Part shown: in pieces, positions 11,440 through 22,923 of the stretch
Layout of the letters: each line of letters opens with the position of its first letter
How positions within the stretch are numbered: position 1 is the stretch's first letter
NCBI GenBank assembly: GCA_025766275.1
Contig: JAFKAC010000004.1
Span: 2,046,001-2,110,000 of the forward strand
Reading direction: 5' to 3'
DNA length: 64,000 bases
Source of the DNA: Lactarius indigo
Lineage: Eukaryota; Basidiomycota; Agaricomycetes; Russulales; Russulaceae
Made by a program: the position numbers and the translations under genes
The notes under the pieces: generated by a model
The model's input: only the letters and a program-made list of their open reading frames with translations
Database searches by the model: none
What the model was told of the DNA's origin: nothing

Positions 11440-11896
11440 TGTGCGAAGAAACTATAATGCCGGTGAAAACGAGAAACAGAACCTGAGTCACAAGCAGTAA
11501 GGATCGTAGAAAAAGTTGAGCGCCTGGCCCTAGTAGCGTCTAGCTGGTGAGGAAGAAGAAAAGAAGGACTTGAGAACATCTTGGTGTGTCAATCCTTTAT
11601 AGAGAAAAAGGTGACCAAAAGGCAAGACAATAGCCAACAAGCCAGACACAAAGCCGCAGCAGATCATGAGAGAGTTCTGAGCTGTACAGGCTATTGTCGC
11701 CATTTTGGGAGAACAGATAAAACAAAAAGGCAATGACCCGGTCAGTGCTGTAGTTCGTCACGATCTTGTTTGCATTGTCTAACGTCTCTTGGGAAAGGTG
11801 ACTTGTATAAGGCCTTTGTCAGGTTCCGGTCATTTCGGACCGTTGCAGTAATCGCACGCCGACGGCCAAAAAGGTTATACAAGTACAAATTTATCC
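11440..11896. promoter_or_regulatory. Divergent promoter region
   Basis: Separates the minus-strand Ser/Thr-rich gene from the plus-strand SHMT gene, so it must hold promoters for both. A TTATAC element lies at about 11874-11879. No strong TATA box, no coding sequence. Confidence 0.45.
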
Positions 11897-13854
11897 ATGT
11901 TTCGTGTTCTGACTCGTCCTCTTCGCCCTGTTGCACTCGCTTCCTTTCCCCACAGAGCCATGTCACAATCTACACCTGAATTCGTGAGTTCGCCGTTCTC
12001 GTCTGATTATTGGTTCCTCGAGAATGTGCCACGTGCTGTCTAATCAACGACCACATGGCATGATGAGCTTGGATGGAACTGCAGACGCGACCAGATCTTG
12101 GCGTTCCTTCAATAACCCGAGCCTGGAAAAACTCTCTCTAACGGACCTTCATATATAGAACAAGGTCCTCTATGCTCCTCTGTCAGAGGTCGACCCAGAG
12201 GTTCAGAACATCATCGACAAGGAGACATGGCGACAGTACTCCGGTCTCGAGCTCATTGCCTCAGAGGTGTGAATTCCTGCTTTTGCCACTCGTTTTTCCT
12301 GTTGTCTGACCTTGGTCTGTTAAGAATTTGACCTCTCGCGCAACGATGGAGGCAAACGGCTCCATCCTGACCAACAAGTACTCAGAGGGTCTCCCGAATG
12401 CGCGGTACTACGGCGGTAACGAGTGGATAGACGAACTCGAAATCCTTTGTCGCAATCGAGCGCTCCAAGCATTCCACCTCGATCCTGCAATCTGGGGTGT
12501 CAACGTTCAGCCCTATTCGGGCTCCACTGCCAAGTGTGTTCACACGCTGTTCTCGTCCTTCCAATGAAGAATTCACCGCGGAAAAACTAGCTTCGCCGCT
12601 CTGACCGCTCTATTGCAACCTCAGGATCGATTGATGGGTCTCGGCCTGCCTGATGGTGGCCATCTTACACACGGCTACTACGTAAATTATCAGATCCGTT
12701 TCTCTGACGTTTGCTAACTGTCTATACAGACAGCCAAGAAAAAAATGACCGCGTCGTCGATCTACTTTCAATCGTTCCCTTATGGCCTAGACCCCTCGAC
12801 GCAGCTCATTGATTACCCCACCCTGGCCTCGCAGGCACGTATCTTCAAACCGCGTCTCATCATCTGTGGCGCGTCAGCGTACCCCCGTGATTGGGATTAT
12901 GAGGCGCTTCGAAAAGTCGCCGACGAGCACGGGGCATCTCTCATGGCAGATATCGCCCATACATCTGGTCTCGTTGCCGCCCAAGAGCTTGCCGATCCCT
13001 TCAAGTATTGCGACGTCGTAACAACGACGACGTAAGTGTTCCAGTCCGCGATTTTCTGAGGGATAGACGCCTGAGCAAAGCCCTCCTCACAGACACAAAA
13101 CGCTTCGCGGCCCGCGAGCAGGTCTCATCTTCTTCCGTAAGGACGGCGAGGCCCACAAGGACCTCGAGAAGCGGGTGAATGATGCCGTGTTTCCCGCGTG
13201 CCAGGGAGGTCCGCACAACAACACTATCGCCGGTATCGCAACGACGTTGCTGCAGGCGGCGCAGCCTTCCTGGAAAGTGTACGCGCAGCAGGTGATTAAG
13301 AACGCGCAGGCGCTCGCAGACGAACTCGTCAAACACGGGTACAAGCTCCAGACAGGTGGCACGGACAACCACCTCGTTCTCTGGGACCTCCGCCCCCTCA
13401 AGCTGACAGGGTCCAAGGTCGAGAAGATCGGTGATCTCCTCGGCATCACTATTAACAGTACGTCCCCTTGATCTTTAAGGAGGTAGGAATTTGATGCACA
13501 TTCTGCCCTTTGCCAGAAAACGCCGTATCGGGCGACGCATCCGCGCAAGTGCCAGGTGGCATACGGATCGGCACCGCCGCATTGACATCACGTGACATGC
13601 GTGAGGAAGACCTGCGCACAGTTGCGGGCTTCCTCCACCGCGCGGTGCAGCTCGCGCTGCTTGTACAGAAGGAGTCTGGTAGCAAGCTGCTCAAGGACTT
13701 TGTGCGTTCTGCGACCGTGCCCGCAGAGGGGAAGATCGGCGCACAGCAGGTGGCGGAGCTTCGTCGGGAAGTGCGCGCGTTTGCAAGGAGGTGGCCGCTT
13801 CCCGGAATCACGAGTCCGATAACGCGGCCTGCTGGCATCGAGGAGGACGACTAG
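11897..13854 (+). CDS. Serine hydroxymethyltransferase
   Basis: PLP enzyme that converts serine and tetrahydrofolate to glycine and 5,10-methylene-THF. Seven exons (11897-11983, 12159-12266, 12325-12533, 12591-12681, 12730-13031, 13093-13457, 13517-13854) sum to 1500 nt, 499 residues. Family marks: LELIASENLTSRA, the [15 protein letters not shown] substrate loop, [33 protein letters not shown], and the PLP lysine in [14 protein letters not shown] (about Lys268). The long start at 11897 adds a 21-residue Arg-rich leader ([11 protein letters not shown]) that looks like a mitochondrial presequence; a second in-frame ATG at 11960 begins the chain MSQSTPEF without it. One gene could thus supply both compartments. 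Confidence 0.95.
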
Positions 13855-14720
13855 GGGGATAACACGATTTCTCAGACTATTCGCGGGGGTGGGAAGATTC
13901 AACGTCAAGAGAGGCGTGGGGGAGGCAGGATGCGTGAATGATCGGCCCCATTGTATATTGGCACAAAATGGACTTCAACATCGTCCGGAACACATTGCAA
14001 TTAAGTTACTATATTACGCCGCACACCGTGTGAAAAGATCTGAATCACTGCCCGTGAGAGGTTTCAACGGCCGTTTTTGTTGTCGATCTACCACACGGAA
14101 CAAGGGCACGTCTTATTATAACTTGACTCGGAACAACAAATCGCATTGCAACAGGGTGGAGCTCACGGTATAACAACAGTCATAAATATACGCGTGGTGA
14201 CAACAAGGAGTAAATATGCTACGTGTGGAGTGTGAGAAGAGGGATGGCACGGATGTAATACGGATGGAGTGGTGTAATATGCATGTATGATGGAGCAAAT
14301 AATAGGGATACCAAGAGACCGAAAGAAATGAGAGGAAACGAGTCAATCCCAAATATGAATAACCGGCACCAGCGGCGAAGAACTGTACCACTGGCCCTTT
14401 TTGTCGCCCCTCGAGAAGAAGAAAAAGGAGGGCGGCACAGTGGAGCATAGAGAACCAGAAGCGTGAATTCGGAAAGGAGAAAATGCAACTAGTCAGTCAA
14501 GATGGATTGCGCGCGTTTTGCGGGTTACGCGTGTGTACCGCAAACAATCCAATCAACTACGAACGTGCGCACGTGCATGTCTGGTCCGTGATCGGTGAAG
14601 AGTTAGCTTCTCTATAGGGCCATGGGGAACGACACATGGGCGCGGGCGCTCCAGCGCAACCCTTGCCCACCACGACCTGTCGTCCATTGGCTCACGACCA
14701 TTGGCTCACGACGCACGAGC
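13855..14720. other. Intergenic region between convergent genes
   Basis: Lies between the 3' ends of SHMT and the carboxylesterase. The right end continues into the carboxylesterase gene, whose long GC-rich coding strand creates open frames on the opposite strand. I see no independent gene or repeat. Confidence 0.5.
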
Positions 14721-16860
14721 CTATGGCGTGTGCTCCTGGTGCATGAGCTGCGCGCCCGACGGGCCATTGCTGAGTTCGAGCCCAACTTTCTGCACGAGCG
14801 CACGGCCGAGCGGTTCGAGGGCGTTGCGCCACGCGGCGGTGCGGCGGCGGCTCTCGAAGATGTTCGTCCCGCGTTCGCCCGCCTCGCCCTCGGGCCCCAA
14901 AACGAACACCTTGTCGCGCGACCACGGTGCCTGGCCATACGCGAACGCGAGCCAGCGCGCCTGCAGCGCGTCGCGCACCGCGCCGTACTGGTACTGGTCA
15001 ACCGAGGGCATGGGCTCGCCGTCGTCACTCCCGTCGTCGAACGCCGAGTCGAACGCCGAGTTGTCGAACGGCACGTCGTCGTCATCGTCATCGTCGACGT
15101 CGAAGCGGTCCGGGAAGAACGCGTCCGAGTCCGCAGAGGCAAGGAGCAATTGCGCGGCAAAGGCCGGGCGCGCCGTGTCGAAGAGGTAGAGCAGGTCCGT
15201 CGCGTGGTGTGGGATGCCGCTGCCCGGCGCCTCCTGGTCAAAGACATAGCGCCAGACACCCCCCGAGTCCTTCTGGGACCTGGAGCTCCGGAACTTCTCG
15301 GCAACGAGATGGGTGGGCCACGCGAAACGCGCATCGTTGATGAGTTCGAGTAAGCGTTCCGGGAACTCTTCGTCCGGAGTGTGTGCGGAGATGTCATACG
15401 CACGCAGCAGCGCATTTGCCTTTTTCACGCTCTGACAAATGGCACCGACGCGGCGGACCACGGCGGCGGGGGTCCAGGCACTCACGGAAGGAGCATATCC
15501 GAACGACTCGAAGTTGCAGTCACCGATTATCACCGGCTGCTGACTCGCTGCGGGGACACGAGGACGGGGAATAAGAGCCAAGTTGTTGTGATGTAAGACT
15601 TGTAGGACTTTGGCTCCGATCCGTGAAGGATGCGTACCGTGCGTGTCGACGATGTGTTGTTCAATTACGCACTGTGCAGTAAGCTTCTCAGGAACGTGTA
15701 AATGGTTCTGCGGGACCTCCTCGGCTGCGCGGGTTTCTGTCGATGCATTCTTGAAAAAATACCCGTCATCGACGGCCCGAGGGCCGGGAGTGAAACCGAC
15801 CAATTTGTCGATGGGAACTTTGCGTAACTCCTGAATTGTCGAAACGTGAAGCGCAGACATGACTTTGGACAGGTGAACTCCCACGAGTGAAACGCTCGGC
15901 AAGTTGGGTTCGGTGATAGGGCTCTGGACGATGGCTCGTGCAAATAATGGGTACGACCCGTTCGAGGTGGAGTTCAGATGGCTTAGGATGTCCGAGGCAC
16001 CAGTAGATGCGCCAAATAAGGTGACATTGGAGCCGTCGCCGCCAAAATCAGCGATGAAATCATGGACCCACTCCAACGCGCGTCGTTGGTCGCGGAGGCC
16101 GTAATTACCTACACCCTCTTCACCAGCAAGCTTGTTGTCTTCTAAAAGCTTTGGGCCGGCGGCACAACCCAAAAGGCCAAGACGATAACTAACGGGGAAA
16201 ACAACTGAGTAAATGAAACTATCCGGGGGAGGTGTGGTGCTTACTTTATCGTCACGAGGACAATAGGCTTTCCTAAACGCATACTACTCTGCACTAAGGG
16301 ACCTCCATCGTAAAGCCAATGTGATCCAGAGCCACGATCTCCACCGCTGTGATGACATAATGTGGGTGGAGGTCAGACAGTTCACTACGTAAGAGATGAG
16401 ACACAAACCCATGGACCCAGACCATGACAGGGAGGCGCGACTCGCGCGTAAGGCCACCAGGGCAGGTAATGTTCAGGTTGAGACACTCAGATTCGATTTG
16501 CTTGAAATTCTGAGCTGAAGTCTCGGCGCCGGTGAAGGCAAAAAGTTCCTCTTCATTTGTTTTGCCTTTTGGCTGCGGGCAGATGGGTCTTGGGGGGGGT
16601 GACGGGCGCTCAGTTTCTGACGCGTAAATAAACGGAGAAGAACCGACGTACCCGTAGCGAGTGGCATCGGTAGAAGAACGATAGGAGGTGAAGAGCTTTG
16701 ACTGACGAAAGCGAGCGGGAATAGAAGCATATTTGATGCCTCGGTACTGGTGTATTGGGAGTTCGGCTGTCGACAAAGTATGCTGAAGACCGGTGAAGGT
16801 GGTCTTGAGAAGCGTATGACGGACAATGGGTTGGTATGCGGGAGGGATGTGAATGCCCAT
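14721..16860 (-). CDS. Type-B carboxylesterase/lipase family protein
   Basis: Alpha/beta hydrolase of the carboxylesterase type-B family, cleaving ester bonds; substrate unknown. Three exons (16860-16409, 16346-16245, 16188-14721) give 2022 nt, 673 residues, longer than the usual 500-560. The oxyanion-hole motif HGGGDRGSGS is formed across the first intron. The nucleophile is about Ser246 in FGASTGA (family usual GESAGG), the acid Glu in GDCNFES, and the base His in IPHHATDLLYLF. Between that His and the C-terminus is an acidic insert with a run of seven Asp. No signal peptide, so probably intracellular; such proteins are common in basidiomycetes. Confidence 0.9.
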
Positions 16861-18420
16861 GACGAAAGGGGGAGGAGAGGGACGAGTTGGGGAGGGGGAA
16901 TATGGAAGAAGAGAAGAGGGTATTAAATGGGATGGTGGTGGGTGGGTGGAAGGGATAATGATTTTCGGTTAAATGTCAAGACCGATAGACTCGAAGAGGC
17001 TGGAATCTTTTCATTCAACACAGCAACTCGTCTCGTAAATCCACTTTGAAAAACTACCTTGATCGTCCATATCAGGAAACCGCGCTCTAGACCCACGTGA
17101 CGATCTTGACTTGGAGCCTCGACCCAAGCAGAATCCGCAGTCCGTGGACCGCAGTTGTGCACAGCTTAGGGGGACCAACTCGGAGAAACGATCCATAGAA
17201 GATTCGGGTGGGCCCGGGAACAAGCTGCAGGGGTGGAGCGAGGCCGTGAGTAACAGGAGACAGAATAAAGTGATCTGGATGACGACGTAATAGGATACCC
17301 CCTTTTGTCGGGTTAGCGGCGATGGGGCAACTTGCTGGTCCAGCGCTAATCATGCTTCCATGAATGCCAATCTTGGCTTAGCGCAACAAACAGGCAGCGC
17401 GTCGTGCAGCGAAAGGTCAGGGTGGACCTACATTGTGGGCGACACAACTACAGGTGCCACCCTCTTGTCGTCATTTCAATAATCGCACTTCTCTCTCTGC
17501 GCCACACATATGAGCCGCACGAAATGGGTTCTGGAAGTCGGAACCCGCAGTCAACCACACGGCACGACTGGCGGCACTTCAACGTTCAACCGCCCAATGC
17601 CCTCAATTTTACAGTAACCACCTACCCGCCAACTTGAATATCTCGGTCCGTCCATCGGACACTTCTGGAGGAAAAGGTATAAACGAATTCTTATTCTTTT
17701 TAGTTATGTACTCAAGTACACCGGATCAAGCACAGGTGGTGCACCTATAGCCAAATCACAGAAGTATACCCGAGTACGGTCTATTCTGGCGAACAAATGA
17801 ACCTGTCAACACGTCTTCTCGCCCTCGGGCGATGTAAAAACTCCCGAGGACTCACTTTAAATGAAATGCCACGCGAATGACCATCCGGGAATGAAGCATA
17901 AGCGCTCCACAAAACGATCAGAAAGGAAGACGCGAAGCGGTAGAGAACCAAGGCGATATACAGCAGTACTGGTCCAGCTGATCATGCGTGTGGGAGGTAA
18001 AAAAACACGGCTGTCCTAAGCAGCCGAGTAATATCCGAGTGCAGCTCAAACTGTTCACCGACCCTGAGACAATGCACTTTTAATAAAGAAAAGGCGATAT
18101 GATTTTGGATATGATGAGAAATGGAGGTTTAAACGGTGTTAGGGAAAGAGAATAACAATGTTAATGATGGACTTGACACAGCCGCGATGGCAGATAAATA
18201 CACTGCGCTATCGATGCCGATAAACTTCGGATCGGAGTTCGGAAATGAGTCAATGCACGTGACTATCCATGTAGTTTTCGATCACGATAACACAACCAGT
18301 AGCACGGCAGCAAGGCATAGGTAAATTACGTAACAAAAGGTCGTTAGTCGCAAGCGCCACCGTGAGCTAACGGCTCGTCCGACGCGCTGTGCGTTTTTAT
18401 TGCATAAAGAATTGCGTGGC
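16861..18420. other. Intergenic region without a supported gene
   Basis: About 1.5 kb between the carboxylesterase start (minus strand) and the ferroxidase 3' end. It must contain the esterase promoter on its left side. No open frame shows family features or splice logic, and no repeats stand out. Confidence 0.5.
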
Positions 18421-20778
18421 TCATTGCTGTTTAGGTTTCACAAGCCCAAACAGTCGTCCTCGCTTGAGCTTCGCGGCATGAGCCGCGCGCACGTCGTGCT
18501 CGAGCTCCTCCTCGCTCAAGGCGCCGCCAATCGCATACCACGTAACGGTGAACATGCCGAGCACGGCCGTGAGCACGCACCCGGTCATCGCGAGTATGCC
18601 CTTCGTGTGCCACCCGTTATTCTGCGGGAAGGGCCCCGTCTTCAAGCCAGACAGGTCCGTCGCAGATGCGTGGCCCGCCGCGTTGCCCGACGCGGGTAAG
18701 TTCAATGCACGGCATTGCTGCGCGAGCGCGGAGGGTGGCGCCTGCACGGTCTCTGCACGCTGTTGCATCTCTAGCGGTGCCTCTATGAAAGTCACCGCAA
18801 GGCCTGCTTCAAGATGCCACTCGATATGGCCTGGGGAGCCACGGTTGTTAGCGCGTAAATCAAAGAGACTCGGAAGAGTAAATGCGCACAGTGAAGTAGC
18901 CATGCGCCCGGGTTGTCTGCCACCACGCGCAGAGCAGCGGAGCTTCCTGATGGCACTCCGACTGTATCACGCCGGATAGGGTTCGCCTGGCCTTCCACGA
19001 TTGGTGGGTTCAGGGTTGGGTCGCTGGACGTATAGTCATCAGCGCGATTGACGATCTGTACCTTATGACCGTGAAGATGGCTGTGGTAAAAAGTGTTTAG
19101 CATCCGGTTTTAAGACGTGCAATGAAGGGGGACGCACAATGGATGCTTTCCAGCATCACCATTCTTCAAAATAATTTGGACAGCGCTCAGGTGATCGAGG
19201 ACGAAGCTCGTCGTTCCATAGGCCGTCACGTCAGTGGCATTGGGCCCGAGAGTGAGGACGCTCAAGGCCGTGGGCACAAGTGGCGAGTTATATGTGATCT
19301 GGTTGAACATAGCGCGATTCGTGCCGTCGTCCATAGTATCGAAGGTAATCTCGAGCTCAATTGTTTGGTCCACAGGAAGCATCGGCTCGATGACAACTGG
19401 AACGAGCGCAGTATCATTGACGTCGTGGTATGTATCCACAAATCCCGAATCTGTGAGTGATGCCGATGAACTGTACGTGATAGACGAAGTCACATCTGGA
19501 ATTCAGGTATCACAATCTGGTGCTGCATAGCTCCGATAGTCAAACGTACTAGGCTGCAGCTCCGGGGGCACTTTGTCAAACATGTCTGTATCCATGTTCG
19601 CATGGATTGCCCAGTTCGAAGTGGTGTCATTTCGTGCAGTGACCAGCACGGAATAGCGTTGAGCGACAGTAATACTCAAAAGGTCAATAGCTGACTCTTC
19701 GACGTCCGTCTGTCAAGTATTCCATGTTAAAATAACCTCGAGGAGCTTGGAAAAGAGGAACTAACGCCGTCGACTTCGATGATGCGCATATCGTGACCGT
19801 CGATCCAAAAGAAGAAAGCGGCAAACGCGCTCGTATTAACGATGCGTAACCGGTAGGTCTTACCAGGCTCGAACGGCAGGGTCGCGTTCTCGTTGAAACC
19901 AACACGTGAGGTGACGGGAGAAGGGTTCGTCCCTGAGATTGGGCCTAGGTAGGTGCCATTCTGGGCAAAGTATACCAACGCTGAGTCTGCGGAGGTGTAG
20001 ATGGAGTGTAAGCCTTCAAAGTTAGACAACGGTGTCGTCAATTTGGCTGACCGGGAACAGGTTCAGCGCCGCCAGGATTGGCCACGCTGATAAAGCGTTT
20101 GAGCAATACAGAATGCTCGTCGTGGTACCAGTCACCCAGGACAACAGTGAATTCGGCGTCATAGGAGTGGACCTCCTTTGACGGGTGGATAATAAAGGGA
20201 GCGCGAAGACCGTCAACGTAGTGACCCTGTCCGCATAAAGGGTGGTGAGCCGTGGTGAAATCTCCCCGAGGCTAACCTAACATACCGACGAATGTCCATG
20301 TACCCAGTAGGTTCCCCACTGACCAGAGGAATTTATAGGGATAACGTAGTCGAATGACTGGCCTGGAGGAATTCCGCTGCAATATCTTAACAGCAGGTGC
20401 ACTCGAAGGGTTTTGAGCTTACCATTGTGATACGCCTTGAGCACCATCGAACCAGGTGGAGTAATTGAAGAACATGCCATGGTGATGAAGCGTCGTTGAC
20501 TCTGGGAGAGAGTTGAGGGCATGGACGATAAGCGTGTCGTTGGCGGAGACGTCATGAGGAGGTGGCCTTAAAGTTCATAGAATAAATGTTACAATCTCAT
20601 CGGGGCTGACAATAATCGATGCTCACGGCCAGGTGCCGTTCACACCAATAACACGGCGGTCAAAGAGGCCATCTGGGTTGGCATTCTCGACATAAGTTAT
20701 GTTCCACCAGATTTCTGTGACCCCGGCAAAGGCAGGAGAGGCTACAACAGAGAGCAAAGCAAGGCGGTGGAGCCACAT
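18421..20778 (-). CDS. FET3: Fet3-type multicopper ferroxidase
   Basis: Cell-surface multicopper oxidase that oxidises Fe2+ to Fe3+ and passes it to the Ftr1 permease. It starts with a signal peptide, [20 protein letters not shown]. Copper sites in order: [35 protein letters not shown] and [14 protein letters not shown], each of the later ones completed across an intron. The Glu in NPGGAEPVP matches the iron-binding Glu185 known in yeast Fet3p, which supports ferroxidase rather than laccase activity. Near the C-terminus a single membrane span ([21 protein letters not shown]) is followed by a basic tail. About nine introns. Divergent from FTR1. An apparent in-frame stop at 19503-19505 falls inside a 54-nt intron. 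Confidence 0.93.
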
Positions 20779-21412
20779 AATAAGGATCAACGCTGAGAAT
20801 ACCAGGAAAGGAGAAAATGGGGGGAGAGTGAAGTTAGGTGGGGATAGACGCCCCCTTTTTGAAAGCTAGGCATTCTCGACCTTCTTGAGTGTTGGTTGCT
20901 CAGGCTGAACCCAGACAAGTTTTGGGGGATAGACGGGCCCTGAGCGTAATTGTTATCTGATAACGAAATTTGCTTGATTGATTCCCATGGTCACACACGA
21001 GTGACATCCGAGTCCACGGGAGAAGTATTTGAATTGCTTAGTAACGAGAAAGGGACCTATTGAGAGACAGATGTCGCTCCAAGCGGTTCAAGTGCGAGCG
21101 GGAATCTTGACGGCATGTTTAGAATTTGATATTGCGCTGGAATCTGGTGCCATTCGAACATCGCCTTGTTGCCACATGATACCGTTATATTACGGCAGGA
21201 GAAGAACAAATGGCAACGCTGGCTTTGACAGGCAGGGGAAAAAAAATCTTATCAGATGAACTAAGCAGTGCCCCAATATCGGATAAGATGAGATGCCCCC
21301 CCTTGTTACCTTCTCGTGTGTAGTTCCAGGTTCGTTCGTCCGAAGATGCTTTATATTGCTCCCCTTGATATGCTTTCCCAAGACACCGCCCTTCCCCTAG
21401 ACTTCGTCTCCC
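20779..21412. promoter_or_regulatory. Shared FET3-FTR1 promoter with iron-responsive GATA sites
   Basis: 634 bp between the two divergent start codons. It carries two exact matches to ATCWGATAA, the site bound by fungal iron-sensing GATA repressors of the SreA/Urbs1 type: ATCTGATAA at 20955-20963 (inside the 13-bp palindrome-like GTTATCTGATAAC) and its reverse complement at 21249-21257. A near match, ATCGGATAA, is at 21278-21286. Repression under iron sufficiency is known for this gene pair in other fungi; the sites are what I see here. Confidence 0.8.
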
Positions 21413-22923
21413 ATGGCGCGTAATGTCTTTTCCGTCCCTATTTTCTTCATTGTCTTTCGTGAGACTCTCGAGGCTGTCATTATCGTCTCCGTCCTCCTTG
21501 GTCTCGTCGAACAGATTGTGCATACAGACCCAGGCCGCCTGCAAGGGGACACCGCAGCCACTTCAGGTCCTCTTGGAGATGATAAAAACGAAAAGGGCGT
21601 CGTCTCGTCCCAAGAATCTTCAGAAAGCGAGGATGATGCCCTAAGGAAACGAAGACTCATTCGCAAAATGCGCTTCCAGGTAAATCACAGTGTCTCCACT
21701 GAACCGTGCAGTACTTTCGATGGAGTTGACACAGCCCTCTAGATCTTCGCTGGTTCGGCGCTTGGCTTTCTCATTGCTGCCGCCATTGGTGCTACGTTCA
21801 TTGCCATATGGTTCACCAAGGCTTCCGACCTCTGGAAAAAATCTGAAGCACTCTGGGAGGGTAAGTTTCTTGTAGGAATGGCTTCACCACAATTTTGACG
21901 AGTGATGGTTGTAGGCACATTCTCGCTTATCGCCTCCCTCTTGATCTTCGTTATGGGTGTCGGTATGCTTAAGTTGAACCGAGCCAAGGCTAAATGGCGT
22001 ATCAAGCTCCAGCATGCATTTGAAGGACAAGGTACGAACTCATCTTAGCTTGCTATCGTCACTGTATGTTAATACATTTGTAAGACCGTGGCGGGGGCCG
22101 CACAGGGAAATGGGCGCTCTTCCTGCTGCCTTTTGTCACCATCTTGCGCGAGGGAATGGAGGCCATCGTTTTTGTCGGAGGCGTTTCCCTGGGCCAGTCA
22201 GCAACATCCATCCCAATAGCCGCTATTGTTGGCATTGTGTGCGGCCTGATCTGTGGCTTCATCATTTATACCTTCGCTAGCCGTGCTAGTAAGTATCGTT
22301 CCCGTTTCCAATGTTGCCTTGCTGAGTGTCCAATTCTACCCAGCGCTTACTGTCTTCCTCGTTGTGATGACGAACTTCCTTTTACTCATCGGCGCTGGCC
22401 TTTTCAGCAAGGCTGTCGGGAATTACCAAGGAAATGCGTTTAATCACCTGTGCGCTCTTTCGTTTGCCAATTTTGCCATACAGGGGACTGATATCCAAGT
22501 AGCCTTGGTGCAGATGTAGACGACGCGACTGGGGACGGTCCAGGTTCGTTCGATGTACGAGGGAATGTCTGGCACCTCGACTGCTGTAAACCTGAGAACA
22601 AACTGGACGGCAAAGGCTGGTTGATCTTCAGCGCTATCTTCGGCTGGACGAACAGTGCGACGCGTGCGTCATTCATTTCCACTACCTTGTCCTGTTGTGC
22701 GCTTACTCCTACCGCAAATTCCACAGTCGGCACAGTTCTTTCGTACGTTTTCTACTGGATAGCGACTATTGTCACGCTCGTGGTCCTCAAGTGGCGCGAG
22801 GGTCGCATACAGATATTGGGACTGGAGAGTTCAGCCGGTAGAGCGAGACGCCTTCGTCAGGAGACCGACGCAAGCATTGACGAAAAGGTGCCTTCGGGGG
22901 AAATATCTGAGCTTCCGAAATGA
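21413..22923 (+). CDS. FTR1: High-affinity iron permease Ftr1
   Basis: Plasma-membrane permease that takes Fe3+ made by Fet3. Seven exons (21413-21679, 21743-21860, 21915-22031, 22085-22288, 22344-22449, 22503-22663, 22727-22923) sum to 1170 nt, 389 residues. Both iron-binding REXXE motifs are present: RETLE at residues 16-20 in the first membrane span and REGME at about 189-193 in a later one. Also typical are the Cys-Cys region ([10 protein letters not shown]) with the preceding [15 protein letters not shown] loop, [15 protein letters not shown] and a last span before a basic, Ser-rich cytosolic tail. About seven membrane spans. Faces FET3 across a shared promoter. Confidence 0.95.

Noticed and set aside
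14612..15415. Long open frames opposite the carboxylesterase, up to 267 codons.
   Set aside because: They are antisense shadows of GC-rich coding sequence, Arg/Ser-rich without any domain, while the minus-strand frame has the full catalytic triad.
19496..19513. In-frame stop in FET3, with an 18-nt GT-AG segment that could look like a micro-intron or a duplication.
   Set aside because: A normal 54-nt intron from the strong donor GTACGT in front of it to the same AG removes the stop and gives QPNVTSSITY, the expected Fet3 sequence.
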